This document shows positions 50,561 through 59,825 of a stretch of DNA of 64,000 bases, in pieces. Location: the NCBI GenBank assembly GCA_910589195.1, contig CAJUTC010000003.1:83558-147557 (forward strand), given 5' to 3'. Every line of letters begins with the position of its first letter. The first letter of the stretch is position 1. Below the pieces are notes generated by a model. That model saw nothing but the letters and a program-made list of their open reading frames with translations. It had not been told where the DNA came from and made no database searches. The position numbers were made by a program, and so were the translations under genes. The DNA comes from an uncultured Lachnospiraceae bacterium. Its GTDB lineage: Bacteria; Bacillota; Clostridia; Lachnospirales; Lachnospiraceae.

Positions 50561-51760
50561 TTACAGCAGGTAAGTCCATACCATGTCCCCTTTTACCGCT
50601 CCTGCCTGATGGGGCGGTATCTCAATCAGACAATTGCAGACCAGCATAGCAGACAAGGAGCCAGACCCATGGTTTCCGGCAGCAACCCAGACCTTTTCAT
50701 CCTCTGTGTATCCCCGAAGAAACCGTCTGGCACCTGCCGGCTTTCTGTAGTCGTTCTCCAGCCTGGCCTGCTTCTTTTTGGGAATCCAGCTTTCATCCCT
50801 GGAAAGACAGCCGATTACCGGGCGCACGAAAAGTTCGAAATTGGCTGCGGCTGCAAATGGATTTCCTGAAAGGCAGATGAGCAGTGTTCCTCCAAATACA
50901 GCCGCCAAAACCGGGGCGCCGGGCTTTACGTCCACCCGCCAAAACAACTGCCTGGCGGAAAGGATTTGGATAACTTCATGCATAATATCCTTTTCTCCCA
51001 CTGACACGCCGCCTGTAGTAATGATTACATCTGCCTGTTGAGAACGCTTGCGGATACATTCCGCCATTTCCTCTGGTTCATCGTTACAGTGCCCGGAATA
51101 AACGGCGGGAATTCCAAGTTCAGACAGTCTTGCGCTAAGCCAATACCGGTTTGAATCATAAATTTTCCCTGGTTTTAAATCTTCCCCAGGCATTGTCAGT
51201 TCATCCCCTGTGGATACCACAGCAATCTGCGGCTTTTGGTATACCATAACCGGGTCAAGGCCTAAGCTGGCAGCCAGGGCAATTTCATTTCCTCTTAGCC
51301 GGGTTCCTTTTGGCAGAAGCAAGGTTCCCTTTTTATAGTCTTCTCCCTGATAGCAGTAATTTTCATACGGCTTGGAACTTTTATAGATCATCACCTGCTC
51401 CTGGCCAGAATCACTGTCCTCCTGCCGGATTACAGTATCCGCTCCTTGGGGAATGGGCGCTCCTGTCATAATCCGGACGGCCTCCCCGGCTTTCACCTGA
51501 CCCGGAAACACTTCCCCCGCACATACCTTACCCACTACCTGAAGGCATACAGGCGCTTCTTTTTTCGCCTTTGCCGTGTCCTGCCCCCGCACAGCATACC
51601 CGTCTAAAGGGGAACGTGGAAAAGGCGGCTGATCCATCATCGCCCTTCCCTCCTGTGCCAATATCCGCCCTGTTGCCGATAGCAAAGGCAGGCTTTGCGT
51701 TTTTCTGATTGGCTGCACCTGCTGCTGCAAACAGTGTACTGCCTCTTCTATCTGAAGCAT
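50561..51760 (-). CDS. moeA: Molybdopterin molybdotransferase MoeA
   Basis: Inserts molybdate into adenylated molybdopterin, 399 residues. It has PFPRSPLDGYAVRGQD, VRIMTGAPIPQGADTVIRQED, AVVSTGDELTMPGEDLKPGKIYDSN, TTGGVSVGEKDIMHEV and LSGNPFAAAANFELFVRPVI. ATG 51760 has AGAGGTG 6 bases upstream. It lies next to the molybdopterin nitrate reductase block on the same strand, supplying its cofactor. Confidence 0.96.
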   Translation of the reverse strand: MLQIEEAVHCLQQQVQPIRKTQSLPLLSATGRILAQEGRAMMDQPPFPRSPLDGYAVRGQDTAKAKKEAPVCLQVVGKVCAGEVFPGQVKAGEAVRIMTGAPIPQGADTVIRQEDSDSGQEQVMIYKSSKPYENYCYQGEDYKKGTLLLPKGTRLRGNEIALAASLGLDPVMVYQKPQIAVVSTGDELTMPGEDLKPGKIYDSNRYWLSARLSELGIPAVYSGHCNDEPEEMAECIRKRSQQADVIITTGGVSVGEKDIMHEVIQILSARQLFWRVDVKPGAPVLAAVFGGTLLICLSGNPFAAAANFELFVRPVIGCLSRDESWIPKKKQARLENDYRKPAGARRFLRGYTEDEKVWVAAGNHGSGSLSAMLVCNCLIEIPPHQAGAVKGDMVWTYLL

Positions 51761-51795
51761 GGTATTCACCTCTTTATTGTGCTAGTTCTATAATA

Positions 51796-51871
51796 GCAAT
51801 TGCGGACTCCTTTTCAAGAAACAGGTTGGTCAAGGCGGACTCAGTATCTTGAAAATAGGGCCCGCAATTGC
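51796..51871. repeat. 76-bp intergenic inverted repeat
   Basis: GCAATTGCGG (51796-51805) pairs perfectly with CCGCAATTGC (51862-51871), and TTTTCAAG with CTTGAAAA inside. It lies between moeA and the transporter gene, like the palindrome at 4019-4108. No T run at the base. Confidence 0.6.
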
Positions 51872-51893
51872 CTATCGATCGTTCAAAAAGGGA

Positions 51894-52820
51894 TCAGCGT
51901 TTTACCTTTAACGCCATCATCAGGAAATTTAGCATCACAAACCCGATAATCATCGTGGTCAGATATATCTGAATCCCGCTAATTTGTGTGGTTACCGCCG
52001 CCATGGATTCCATCCCATTTCCATTAAAAAAGCCGGTCATTTTATTCGTTGCCACAATTCCGATTGCCATGGGGAACGTCATTCCGGCAAACCCTGGCGT
52101 AAAGGGAACGGCAAAGAACTTTGGCAGTTTCATTATAATAAATAGCAGGGATGCCAGCACACAAGCATATAGCAGTATAACAACAGCCTGGTTTGGTTTC
52201 GATATTACATTTAGGTAGCTGACCACGCAGAGGCTACACGGCGCTAAAACCACTGCCATCGTATGGTAAACCGCTGACTTTACTTCCACCGTTATCAGCC
52301 GCCAGATCATAAATGGAATCAAAATAAAGTAAATACCAATGCCATAGTATACCACATATTTTAAAATTCCTGCCGCATTCATGGCGCCGCCTACTACACA
52401 GCTTACCATAATTCCGTTGTAGGTTACAAACCAACTTGGCACAAAGGTATTAATATCTCGCTTTTTTAACAGATTTCGGTAAGTAAAAATTAGGATATGG
52501 ACTGCGTGAATCCCCAGGGCTATTGCCCAAAGGCATTTTCCAGGGCCAGGGAGATAGTCAAAATAATAGCTTCCCAAAATCATAAGCACCATTGTAAAGC
52601 CCGCATATAAGCTGCATGGCACCACAGTTTCATATTCTTTTTTGCAGGTTTTCGGAAATCGGATGATTTTTACAAGATATAAAAGAATCACCACCGTTGC
52701 CGCCCACATGGTAATGTGGCGGATCCAGGTATAACCCATTCCGGAATAGACATTAGACAAGGTAAGCGCTCCTACAAAAGTAGGCAGTATTGGTACAGGC
52801 ATTCTCTCTAGTCGTTCCAC
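51894..52820 (-). CDS. TDT-family transporter (TehA/SLAC1 fold)
   Basis: 308 residues, ten predicted membrane helices starting MPVPILPTFVGALTLSNVY, with GKCLWAIALGIHAVHILIF, FVPSWFVTYNGIMVSCVVGG and FTPGFAGMTFPMAIGI. The TDT family includes tellurite-resistance TehA, SLAC1 anion channels and the sulfite pump Ssu1. As last gene of the nitrate/siroheme reductase block, it may move nitrate, nitrite or sulfite (inference). Confidence 0.85.
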   Translation of the reverse strand: MERLERMPVPILPTFVGALTLSNVYSGMGYTWIRHITMWAATVVILLYLVKIIRFPKTCKKEYETVVPCSLYAGFTMVLMILGSYYFDYLPGPGKCLWAIALGIHAVHILIFTYRNLLKKRDINTFVPSWFVTYNGIMVSCVVGGAMNAAGILKYVVYYGIGIYFILIPFMIWRLITVEVKSAVYHTMAVVLAPCSLCVVSYLNVISKPNQAVVILLYACVLASLLFIIMKLPKFFAVPFTPGFAGMTFPMAIGIVATNKMTGFFNGNGMESMAAVTTQISGIQIYLTTMIIGFVMLNFLMMALKVKR

Positions 52821-52897
52821 AAAACGTTCCCCTTTCTTTTTCCTAAACTCAAATTCCGTTTCTTGTTTGCTCTTTTTCGCTTCTTTTTCAGGAAAAT

Positions 52898-54127
52898 TTA
52901 CTGCTCATAGTAATATTCAAAGTTTTCATCCATATGGAAAAAATCGGAATAGTCAATATCAAACACCGGCTTTTTTACTTTAGCAATGTTAATTTTCCGC
53001 GCGATAAGCTGTTGTAAAATCCCTCCATAGGCCAGATCACCCTGAAGCACTGCCCCGGTAATCCTTCCGTTCCTGCAGATCATTTTTTTATAGGAATCCT
53101 TCTTTTCCCGAACCATTACCTGAAAATCACCATCCCCGGGGTTCACATCTCCTAGGGACATAGTTGGGATCCCAAGAAAATTCATGGTAGCCTTGCTGGC
53201 AAAAAAATCTGTCATATGCCGTTTCTCTCCGGCCATATTTGCCGCTGCTATAATGCCTTCCTTCACTGCCGCCGGCCAGATAGGGCTACTTCCCGATACG
53301 TCGCCGGCACCATACACCCGCTCGTCATTGGTTTTGCCTGTTTCATCATAAAGCAGACCCAATTTTCCAACTTCAATTCCAGATCCTTCCAAAAACTCGA
53401 TATTGGGACGGACACCGGCGGTCACTACCATATAATCACATGGCAGACGTTTGCCATCCGTTAAAATCACCTGGCAAATCTGTCCCCTTTTATCTAATAC
53501 AGCCTCTTCTATGCCCACGCCATAATGCTGGGTGATTCCTTTTTCCAAAAAGGCCTTCTGGTACGTTTGTGCTGCTCGTTCATCTAGTTGCTTGCTTAGC
53601 AGCCAGCCTGCGGACTCAATCAATGTTGCTGTCCTTCCTATCCCTAACAGCCCCATTACACAGTCTAAACCTACCAGACCCGCACCCATTACAATCATAT
53701 GTTCCGCCTGTTTCGCCGCTTCTTTTAATCCATCTATATCCTGGATATTCCGGAAACCGCATACGTTAACCGCTTCTTTTAAATGCTTTACTGGAGGAAT
53801 ATATGTGTGGGAGCCGGTTGCGATCAATAGTTTGTCATAGCCAACGGTTTCTCCATTTTCCAATACTGCCTGGCAGGCCTTCCGATCCAAGCTTACACAA
53901 GTTCTGCCTTTCATCCACCGGATCTGGTAACGTTTTACAAAATCGTTTTCAGCAAAGGATAGCTGCTTTAAGTTTCTTTCCCCGCTTAAATAATGGTGCA
54001 GAATACATCGGGAATAGATTTCCTTATCACTGGAAATCAGCACGATTTCGCTTTCTTTATCCAGCCTTCGTAGTTCCTTGGCTCCGTGAATCCCGGCAGC
54101 GGATGAACCTAATATCACGTATCTCAT
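52898..54127 (-). CDS. FAD-dependent NAD(P)H oxidoreductase of the nitrate reductase block
   Basis: 409 residues. FAD motif VILGSSAAGIHGAKELRR at the start, NAD motif MIVMGAGLVGLDCVMGLLGIG at about 145, and the FAD-closing GERVYGAGDV-type segment DERVYGAGDVSGSS. It resembles NirB-like and rubredoxin reductases but lacks their C-terminal domains. ATG 54127 follows AGAGGAGG and overlaps the ferredoxin gene by 4 bases (ATGA), so the two are coupled. It probably feeds NAD(P)H electrons to the ferredoxin and nitrate reductase, like NarC of Clostridium perfringens. Confidence 0.9.
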   Translation of the reverse strand: MRYVILGSSAAGIHGAKELRRLDKESEIVLISSDKEIYSRCILHHYLSGERNLKQLSFAENDFVKRYQIRWMKGRTCVSLDRKACQAVLENGETVGYDKLLIATGSHTYIPPVKHLKEAVNVCGFRNIQDIDGLKEAAKQAEHMIVMGAGLVGLDCVMGLLGIGRTATLIESAGWLLSKQLDERAAQTYQKAFLEKGITQHYGVGIEEAVLDKRGQICQVILTDGKRLPCDYMVVTAGVRPNIEFLEGSGIEVGKLGLLYDETGKTNDERVYGAGDVSGSSPIWPAAVKEGIIAAANMAGEKRHMTDFFASKATMNFLGIPTMSLGDVNPGDGDFQVMVREKKDSYKKMICRNGRITGAVLQGDLAYGGILQQLIARKINIAKVKKPVFDIDYSDFFHMDENFEYYYEQ

Positions 54128-54552
54128 ACCTGCACCTCCTCTAAGGTAATGGCATTCATAGGGCACATCTCCACACACATGGGATTGGCCGATCCGTCTT
54201 CGCTTCTATGTACACACATATTGCATTTCATAATTTCTTTCTGCTTTAAGCTGTCATACTTTAAAATTCCGTATGGGCAGGACATAATGCACATGTAGCA
54301 GCTTGCGCACTGCTCCTTGTCATACTCTACATATCCAGTTTCCGGATTTTTTTTCATAGCCCCGGTCATACAGGTATAGACACACTCTGGCCGTTCGCAA
54401 TGACGGCAAAATATAGGCGCCGGTTTTGTCCCGCTGTCTATGGTTACCCGGTTCCTGGCATCGCCGCTTTCGGTCTGATGGCTTACCACACATGCGGTCA
54501 CACAGGTCAGGCACCCAATACAGCGGTTCCGATCAATTTTAATTCGCTTCAT
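54124..54552 (-). CDS. Ferredoxin-like electron-transfer protein with multiple [4Fe-4S] clusters
   Basis: 142 residues, DmsB/HydN type. Cys motifs: CIGCLTCVTAC, CRHCERPECVYTC, CASCYMCIMSCPYG and a final CNMC..PMCVEMCPMN, enough for four clusters. It likely carries electrons from the FAD protein to the molybdoenzyme. Gap to the nitrate reductase gene is 160 bases. Confidence 0.93.
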   Translation of the reverse strand: MKRIKIDRNRCIGCLTCVTACVVSHQTESGDARNRVTIDSGTKPAPIFCRHCERPECVYTCMTGAMKKNPETGYVEYDKEQCASCYMCIMSCPYGILKYDSLKQKEIMKCNMCVHRSEDGSANPMCVEMCPMNAITLEEVQV

Positions 54553-54712
54553 AGTTTGTACCTAGCCTCAAGGGAAAATGCTGTCATTTTCATTTAAGGC
54601 GCAAACATAACGGGTGAAAGATGTGTTTGCCTATGATTCCTTTCTTATATTTTTCTTCCGCCCTTTCTTTCAGCTTATTTCCGATTTCAAACCCTTCCCT
54701 TTTATCCGGATC

Positions 54713-56800
54713 TTACTGGATTTTTACAAACCGAACTGGCGTTGCTTTATAAGATGGTTCTTTGGAATATGGATCATAAATGGATGGTGTCAGTTTATTG
54801 CATTCAATATAATGAATCGGCGCATACAATTCTTCATAGCCTACCTGCTCAGTAAGCTTAACCGTAAACCGGGCATTTTGTCCATTGGCAGAGTACACCT
54901 GGATTTCATCCATTTCCCTAATCCCATGTTCCATGGCCAGCCGGGTATTCATAAACAGATATGCTTTTTTAACTGATACATCCTCTACAAATTTTACTTC
55001 TTTCGTCCGGCTCTGGGTATGCCATTGCCCTACGCTTCCACGTCCGGTATTTAACATATAAGGAAATTCTTCTGTCAGAGGCAATGGGTTTTCCCGCACC
55101 TCTTCAAACATAAACTGTGCTTTTTTAGAGGGGGTAAAAAACTTCCCGTCACAATAAAGCCGCCTCTGCTCCTGACTGAACTCGGCCTCTTTTCCCTCCG
55201 GATAGGGCCACTGAATCCCGTGAGAATTTTCCAGTCCTTCCCAGGTAATCCCGGTAATATCGCAAGGCATACCGCGGGAGCACTCCTTCATCTGCTCAAA
55301 GCAAGCCTTTGGGGTTTCCCACCCCTTTAACGCATCTCCCATCTTAAGTGCTTTCCCCACGCCAAGAATCGCCTCATAGTCAGAAATTTCATTTTCTCCC
55401 CGCTCCAATACTGGGCGCATAGCTGACAGGCGCCGCTCTAAATTGATATACGTTCCTTCTTTCTTAAGACCTGGGACAACCGGGAAGAATACGGTGCAGT
55501 TCTCCGCGCTTTCAATGGTATCGTAAATATCCTGAACTACGAATAGCTCCAACTTCTTTGCGGCAGAAGCAAATGTTTCATTATTCACCCAACTGTGCCT
55601 TGGATTGGTGCATAAAATCCACAGTCCCTTGATTTCCCCTGCATTAATTCCTTCAATAATCTGATTATAGGTTTTGGTAGGCTTTTTTGCCAGCATCTCC
55701 TCATCTACCCCAAGCACTTGGGCAATCCGTTTCCTTCTGTCCGGATTTGTAAAATCCCCGCCTCCGTAGAATACTGCTGTATTGCTGTAGGTTCTGGAGC
55801 CCATTGCATTGCACTGTCCGGTAATGGAATTGGCCCCGGTTCCTGGCTTTCCTATATTCCCTGTCATCAGCGCCAGGTTGATAATGGCCTGGGCAGTACG
55901 GACTGCCTCGTATCCCTGATTTACTCCCATGGTCCACCAGAAGGAAACACGCTTTCCATGGCCAATTAATTCCACCAGTTCTAAAATTTGCTCTTTGGAA
56001 AGACCGGTTCCCTTTGCGCCTTGTTCCAACGTATAGCTTTTTACAAAGGTTTTAAACTCCTGAAATTTTTCCGTATGTTCTGAAATAAACTTATGATCTA
56101 AATAATCCTTTTCAATCAATTGGTTTGCTACCGTGTATAACAGCAGCAGATCGCTGCGCCATTTTAAGCCGTACCAGTAGTCCGCATTCATGGCTGTTTC
56201 CGATTTTCGGGGATCAATCACAATTATTTTATGATCCGGAACCTGGTTCTTCTTTACCCGCCCCCATAAAATCGGATGAGCCACCACCGGATTGGAACCG
56301 ATAAAAATAATCGTATCGGATAGCTCCAAGTCTTGCAAGGTATAGCCTGGGGCATCAAACCCATAGCTTTGCTTGTGAGCCACTACCGCTGTTGCCATGC
56401 AAAGCCTGGTATTGCCATCTACATTCGTTTGAAGATAGTTGCGCATTACATGGCCGAAAATAGCAAATTCCTCTAAGGTAAGCTGCCCTGTACTGATTCC
56501 GGCCACACTTTCCTGACCGTATTTTTTCTGAATCTCCTTTAATTTATCTGCCACATGCCGGAATCCTTCATCCCATGATACGGTCTGAAAGGTTCCATCC
56601 TTCTGCCGGATCTTTGGCAGGCAATTGGGCTTTATTGTGGTCTGCTGTTTGTCTAAGGACAGACCCTTAATGCAGCAAAAGCCATCATTAACCGGATACC
56701 CTTTCGTGGGAACCGTCTTTACTACCCGGTTATCTTCCACATAAAAATCCAGATTACAGTCAATGGCGCAATAATTACAGGTTGATTGTATCTTTTTCAT
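54713..56800 (-). CDS. Molybdopterin nitrate reductase (Nas/NarB-like)
   Basis: 695 residues, cytoplasmic (no Tat signal). One N-terminal [4Fe-4S] site (CNYCAIDCNLDF, then the Cys near residue 43), and the assimilatory-type motif GNTRLCMATAVVAHKQSYG with the Mo-ligand Cys. Cofactor contacts include FIGSNPVVAHPILWGR, MTGNIGKPGTGANSITGQCNAMGSR and CTNPRHSWVNN. The C terminus has TGRGSVGQWHTQSRT. The closest known type is the clostridial or assimilatory nitrate reductase; formate dehydrogenase is less likely since there is no Sec/Cys-HGP motif of that family. Start after AGGAGAGAAGGGAC. Confidence 0.9.
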   Translation of the reverse strand: MKKIQSTCNYCAIDCNLDFYVEDNRVVKTVPTKGYPVNDGFCCIKGLSLDKQQTTIKPNCLPKIRQKDGTFQTVSWDEGFRHVADKLKEIQKKYGQESVAGISTGQLTLEEFAIFGHVMRNYLQTNVDGNTRLCMATAVVAHKQSYGFDAPGYTLQDLELSDTIIFIGSNPVVAHPILWGRVKKNQVPDHKIIVIDPRKSETAMNADYWYGLKWRSDLLLLYTVANQLIEKDYLDHKFISEHTEKFQEFKTFVKSYTLEQGAKGTGLSKEQILELVELIGHGKRVSFWWTMGVNQGYEAVRTAQAIINLALMTGNIGKPGTGANSITGQCNAMGSRTYSNTAVFYGGGDFTNPDRRKRIAQVLGVDEEMLAKKPTKTYNQIIEGINAGEIKGLWILCTNPRHSWVNNETFASAAKKLELFVVQDIYDTIESAENCTVFFPVVPGLKKEGTYINLERRLSAMRPVLERGENEISDYEAILGVGKALKMGDALKGWETPKACFEQMKECSRGMPCDITGITWEGLENSHGIQWPYPEGKEAEFSQEQRRLYCDGKFFTPSKKAQFMFEEVRENPLPLTEEFPYMLNTGRGSVGQWHTQSRTKEVKFVEDVSVKKAYLFMNTRLAMEHGIREMDEIQVYSANGQNARFTVKLTEQVGYEELYAPIHYIECNKLTPSIYDPYSKEPSYKATPVRFVKIQ

Positions 56801-56824
56801 GTCCCTTCTCTCCTAAATGAAAAC

Positions 56825-57796
56825 TCAGTCAAAATGAATGCCGCTCCAGTATACGCAATCCTTTTTTATGGTTTCTGGCATCAGTTCTACGTCCTTTAAG
56901 GCCCACTTTTTATATTCCTCAAAGCCCACCCGATCGATAATATATCCAATATGCTCTTTGCCTCCTGGCGCGTCTTTGGCAATATACTGCTCTACAAACC
57001 GATAAGTATTCAAAATAATTTTAATTATCGTTTCTTCGTCTGCCCACACAAGGAAATCCTCACCCAGCCTGGGATTGCGCTTTCCCGTTCTTCCCATAAT
57101 CGTCAGCTTATAGTATTTCTTTTTGCTTCTGGTTAACGCCCTGGTAGGGCATTTTGTAACGCAGACACCGCATCCTACACATTTTTCCTCATCACGGATA
57201 ATCTTATCATTTTCTATCCTTAAGGCATCCACTGATAGCTTTTTGCAGCCTTTTATGCAGGCCTGGCAGCTAACACAGCGCTCTGGATTGTACTGGGGCA
57301 TGGTCATGCCGATAATACCAAAATCGTGCATCCTGGCCTTGGCACAGTCATTGGAGCATCCGGTACAGGCAATTTTAAAGTGCAGGTCATTGGGAAATAC
57401 TGCTTTCTCAATCCTTTTTGCCATCCTAGCTGTATTGTAATTAGCAAAAGGACATACATTATTTCCGATACAGGCGCTGATATTCCTGGTTCCTGAAGCC
57501 GGATATCCTGTTCCCGGATCCTTTTGGTTGATCTCCAAACGTTCAATAATTGGCTGAAGCTTTTGGTTCACAGAATCCATATCTTCCAGGCGAATTCCCT
57601 CAATTTCAAATCCCTGGCGAGTGGTTAAGTGAACATAGCCATTTCCGTACTCCTGGGCAATCTCCTGTACCATCCCCAGGACTTCCGCATTCAGATAACC
57701 GCCTGGCACCCGGATTCTGGAAGCTCCGATCCCCCGCTCCTTGGATACCCGAAAAGCATTCTTCTTTAATTTTTTCGTGTTAATATCCACTCCCAT
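56825..57796 (-). CDS. asrC: Siroheme sulfite/nitrite reductase catalytic subunit (AsrC)
   Basis: 323 residues. The siroheme-Fe4S4 Cys appear as NNVCPFANY and ACTGCSNDCAKARMHD; then two ferredoxin motifs CVSCQACIKGCKK and CVGCGVCVTKCPTRA. N-terminal ferrite-reductase repeat VHLTTRQGFEIEGI. It reduces sulfite to sulfide in Salmonella and clostridia. Here it precedes nitrate reductase by 24 bases in one operon, so nitrite may be the real substrate (inference). GGAGGTGGGG precedes the ATG. Confidence 0.93.
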   Translation of the reverse strand: MGVDINTKKLKKNAFRVSKERGIGASRIRVPGGYLNAEVLGMVQEIAQEYGNGYVHLTTRQGFEIEGIRLEDMDSVNQKLQPIIERLEINQKDPGTGYPASGTRNISACIGNNVCPFANYNTARMAKRIEKAVFPNDLHFKIACTGCSNDCAKARMHDFGIIGMTMPQYNPERCVSCQACIKGCKKLSVDALRIENDKIIRDEEKCVGCGVCVTKCPTRALTRSKKKYYKLTIMGRTGKRNPRLGEDFLVWADEETIIKIILNTYRFVEQYIAKDAPGGKEHIGYIIDRVGFEEYKKWALKDVELMPETIKKDCVYWSGIHFD

Positions 57797-57807
57797 TTCC
57801 CCACCTC

Positions 57808-58605
57808 CTAATCAATCAATTCTTTGCCGTCCACATAGTTAAACACAGGCCCATCCAGGCAAATATAAGTGGAGCCGATCTTACAATGCCCGCATTTGCC
57901 AAGGCCGCAGCACATTTTCCGCTCATGGGAGATCCAGATCGTATCCTCTGCCGTTCCCAACTTTAAGATTTCCATCACTGTAAATTTGATCATAATAGGC
58001 GGCCCCACACAAATAAAAGCCGAATTTGCCAGGTTTTCAAATTTCAAATCCGGGATATATTTTGTTACCATTCCCACAAATCCTTCATAACCCTCTGGTG
58101 CCGTATCTACGGTTTGGATGACAGAAAGCTTTTGCTTCCAAAACGCAAAATCATCTCGAAATAAAATATCGCTTGGAGATTTAAAGCCTGCAATCAGCCT
58201 GGTGCTCACTGCCTGTTCCGGGTGATGGGCAAAATACTCCACAACGCCCCTTACTGGCGACAGTCCGGTTCCACCAGCAATAATTACCAGCTCTTTCCCC
58301 CGGTATTCATTGATGTCGAATCCGTTTCCGTATGGACCACGGAGCAGAAGCTGTTGTCCTTGGTAAGTTTCAAAAATCTCATTGGTTACCTTCCCTACTC
58401 GTCGAATGGTAAAGTCTACTGTGTTCTCCCCAATGCCGCTGACTGAAATTGGCGCTTCCCCGTATTTAGGAAGGGAAATTTCAAAAAACTGTCCGGGTTT
58501 TACCTTTTTTGCGTCATGAAATTCCATGCGGAATGTATATTCCAGATCCGTGTGGCGGATCACCTTTTGTATCGTGGATAACTGGGGAATGTACTCATTT
58601 TTCAT
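57808..58605 (-). CDS. asrB: Anaerobic sulfite reductase subunit B (FAD/NAD)
   Basis: 265 residues, ferredoxin-NADP reductase fold with FAD region PISVSGIGENTVDFTIRRVG, NAD region VIIAGGTGLSPVRGVVEYF, and a C-terminal [2Fe-2S] motif MCCGLGKCGHCKIG. It transfers electrons from NADH to AsrA/AsrC. Its start overlaps asrA by 11 bases. Confidence 0.95.
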   Translation of the reverse strand: MKNEYIPQLSTIQKVIRHTDLEYTFRMEFHDAKKVKPGQFFEISLPKYGEAPISVSGIGENTVDFTIRRVGKVTNEIFETYQGQQLLLRGPYGNGFDINEYRGKELVIIAGGTGLSPVRGVVEYFAHHPEQAVSTRLIAGFKSPSDILFRDDFAFWKQKLSVIQTVDTAPEGYEGFVGMVTKYIPDLKFENLANSAFICVGPPIMIKFTVMEILKLGTAEDTIWISHERKMCCGLGKCGHCKIGSTYICLDGPVFNYVDGKELID

Positions 58606-59641
58606 CTACGTTCTCCTCCTTTGCCAGACGGTTTACACAGTTGGAATAGGAAATGTATTCCGGGCATACATCATCACAGCGGCCACAGCCCACACACATG
58701 GGATAGCCAAACCGTTTTTCAAAGTCGTATATTTTATGCATCACCTTAAACCGCATCCGATCCCCTTGGCTCTTTCGGTAGCTGTGTCCTCCTGCCATGT
58801 CTGTATAACCGTCTATTTGGCAGGATGCCCATACCCGCCTTCTCTCACCTGCCTTGGGATTATCCCGGTAAAAAATATCCTGCATAGTAAAGCAAGTACA
58901 AGTAGGGCAGACAAAATTGCAGCGGCCACAGCCGATACAGCGGCTCCCATATTCATTCCAAATTTCGTTGGTAAAGCTGGCATTTGACAACTGTTTCGGA
59001 AGGATAACCTGTTCCTTGTTTTCCTTAGGATATTCCGGTGTTACCAAAACTTTTTCTGCGGAAGCAAAATTTGTGCCTTCTTCTGAATTTCCAGGTACTT
59101 CTTCTGTGAAATCCCCTTCCAGCTCCGGATCTTTCAAATCCAGAAGCATTTCATCTGCACCAAACTTTATGTATGCATCATAATTCTCACTCTGGCTGGT
59201 TCCCATGCTGACACAAAATCCAGAATCACAGGTTATGGCACATCCCATCAGGATAAATTTGGCACGCTCCCGCACTCGATTATAGTAAAAGTCACCGAAC
59301 CCATTTTTTAGATAAATTTCATCTAACCGCTTTACAGCATGGAGATCGCAGGATCGCAGGAAAATCAGGATATCTTTTTTAGGGCCCTCTGGCACCGCGG
59401 TCTGGCTTTCCGTAAAGTAAAACAGGGTTTCATTAATCGCCATCAAGACTTCCTTAAAGGAATAGTCTGACTTTTGATCCCATACAATCTGCTCTGGGGA
59501 AGTTATCTTTCCATACCGAATAATATCCGTATCCGAAAAGCATCCCTCTCCTTCCATTCGTCTGGGAGCGAACATATCATACCGTTTGGCCCATATTCCA
59601 AACAGCTTTTCTCCCTCTGCCTTTGATAACCGATATCCCAT
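58595..59641 (-). CDS. asrA: Anaerobic sulfite reductase subunit A (ferredoxin type)
   Basis: 348 residues. Two [4Fe-4S] motifs in the C-terminal third: CIGCGRCNFVCPTC and CVGCGRCDDVCPEY. The first 200 residues carry SKAEGEKLFGIWAKRYDMFAPR and FLRSCDLHAVKRLDEIYL of the hydrogenase/AsrA family. First gene of the asr-nitrate reductase operon, behind the palindrome-bearing promoter region. AAGGAGCAGCT precedes the ATG. Confidence 0.95.
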   Translation of the reverse strand: MGYRLSKAEGEKLFGIWAKRYDMFAPRRMEGEGCFSDTDIIRYGKITSPEQIVWDQKSDYSFKEVLMAINETLFYFTESQTAVPEGPKKDILIFLRSCDLHAVKRLDEIYLKNGFGDFYYNRVRERAKFILMGCAITCDSGFCVSMGTSQSENYDAYIKFGADEMLLDLKDPELEGDFTEEVPGNSEEGTNFASAEKVLVTPEYPKENKEQVILPKQLSNASFTNEIWNEYGSRCIGCGRCNFVCPTCTCFTMQDIFYRDNPKAGERRRVWASCQIDGYTDMAGGHSYRKSQGDRMRFKVMHKIYDFEKRFGYPMCVGCGRCDDVCPEYISYSNCVNRLAKEENVDEK

Positions 59642-59744
59642 AGCTGCTCCTTTCTCATTTTTATTTTTTCGGCCATTGTGAAGCCCTTTGCAAGAAACAG
59701 GGTTTCATTTTCCTATTTTTACCATCAAATAATTTGCCATAGTC

Positions 59745-59819
59745 ATTATAATATGTGGCTTTTTCTACGTATTCTCCTGGCCTTTTTGTTTCCTCTGAAT
59801 CGCTGATAATAGTTTATCA
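59745..59819 (-). promoter_or_regulatory. Control region of the asr/nitrate operon
   Basis: A TATAAT box (59745-59750, minus) lacks a good -35, as in activator-dependent promoters. A perfect palindrome TGATAA-N4-TTATCA (59804-59819) lies about 73 bases upstream of the expected start. It resembles, but is not exactly, an FNR box; the Crp/Fnr-type protein encoded just upstream is the likely binder (inference). Confidence 0.55.
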
Positions 59820-59825
59820 ATAAGC

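Noticed and set aside
54713..56800. Formate dehydrogenase
   Set aside because: The N-terminal Cys motif is compatible, but the GNTRLCMATAV segment with a Mo-ligand Cys and the ferredoxin/FAD neighbours fit assimilatory or clostridial nitrate reductase; no Sec codon or FDH motif is seen.
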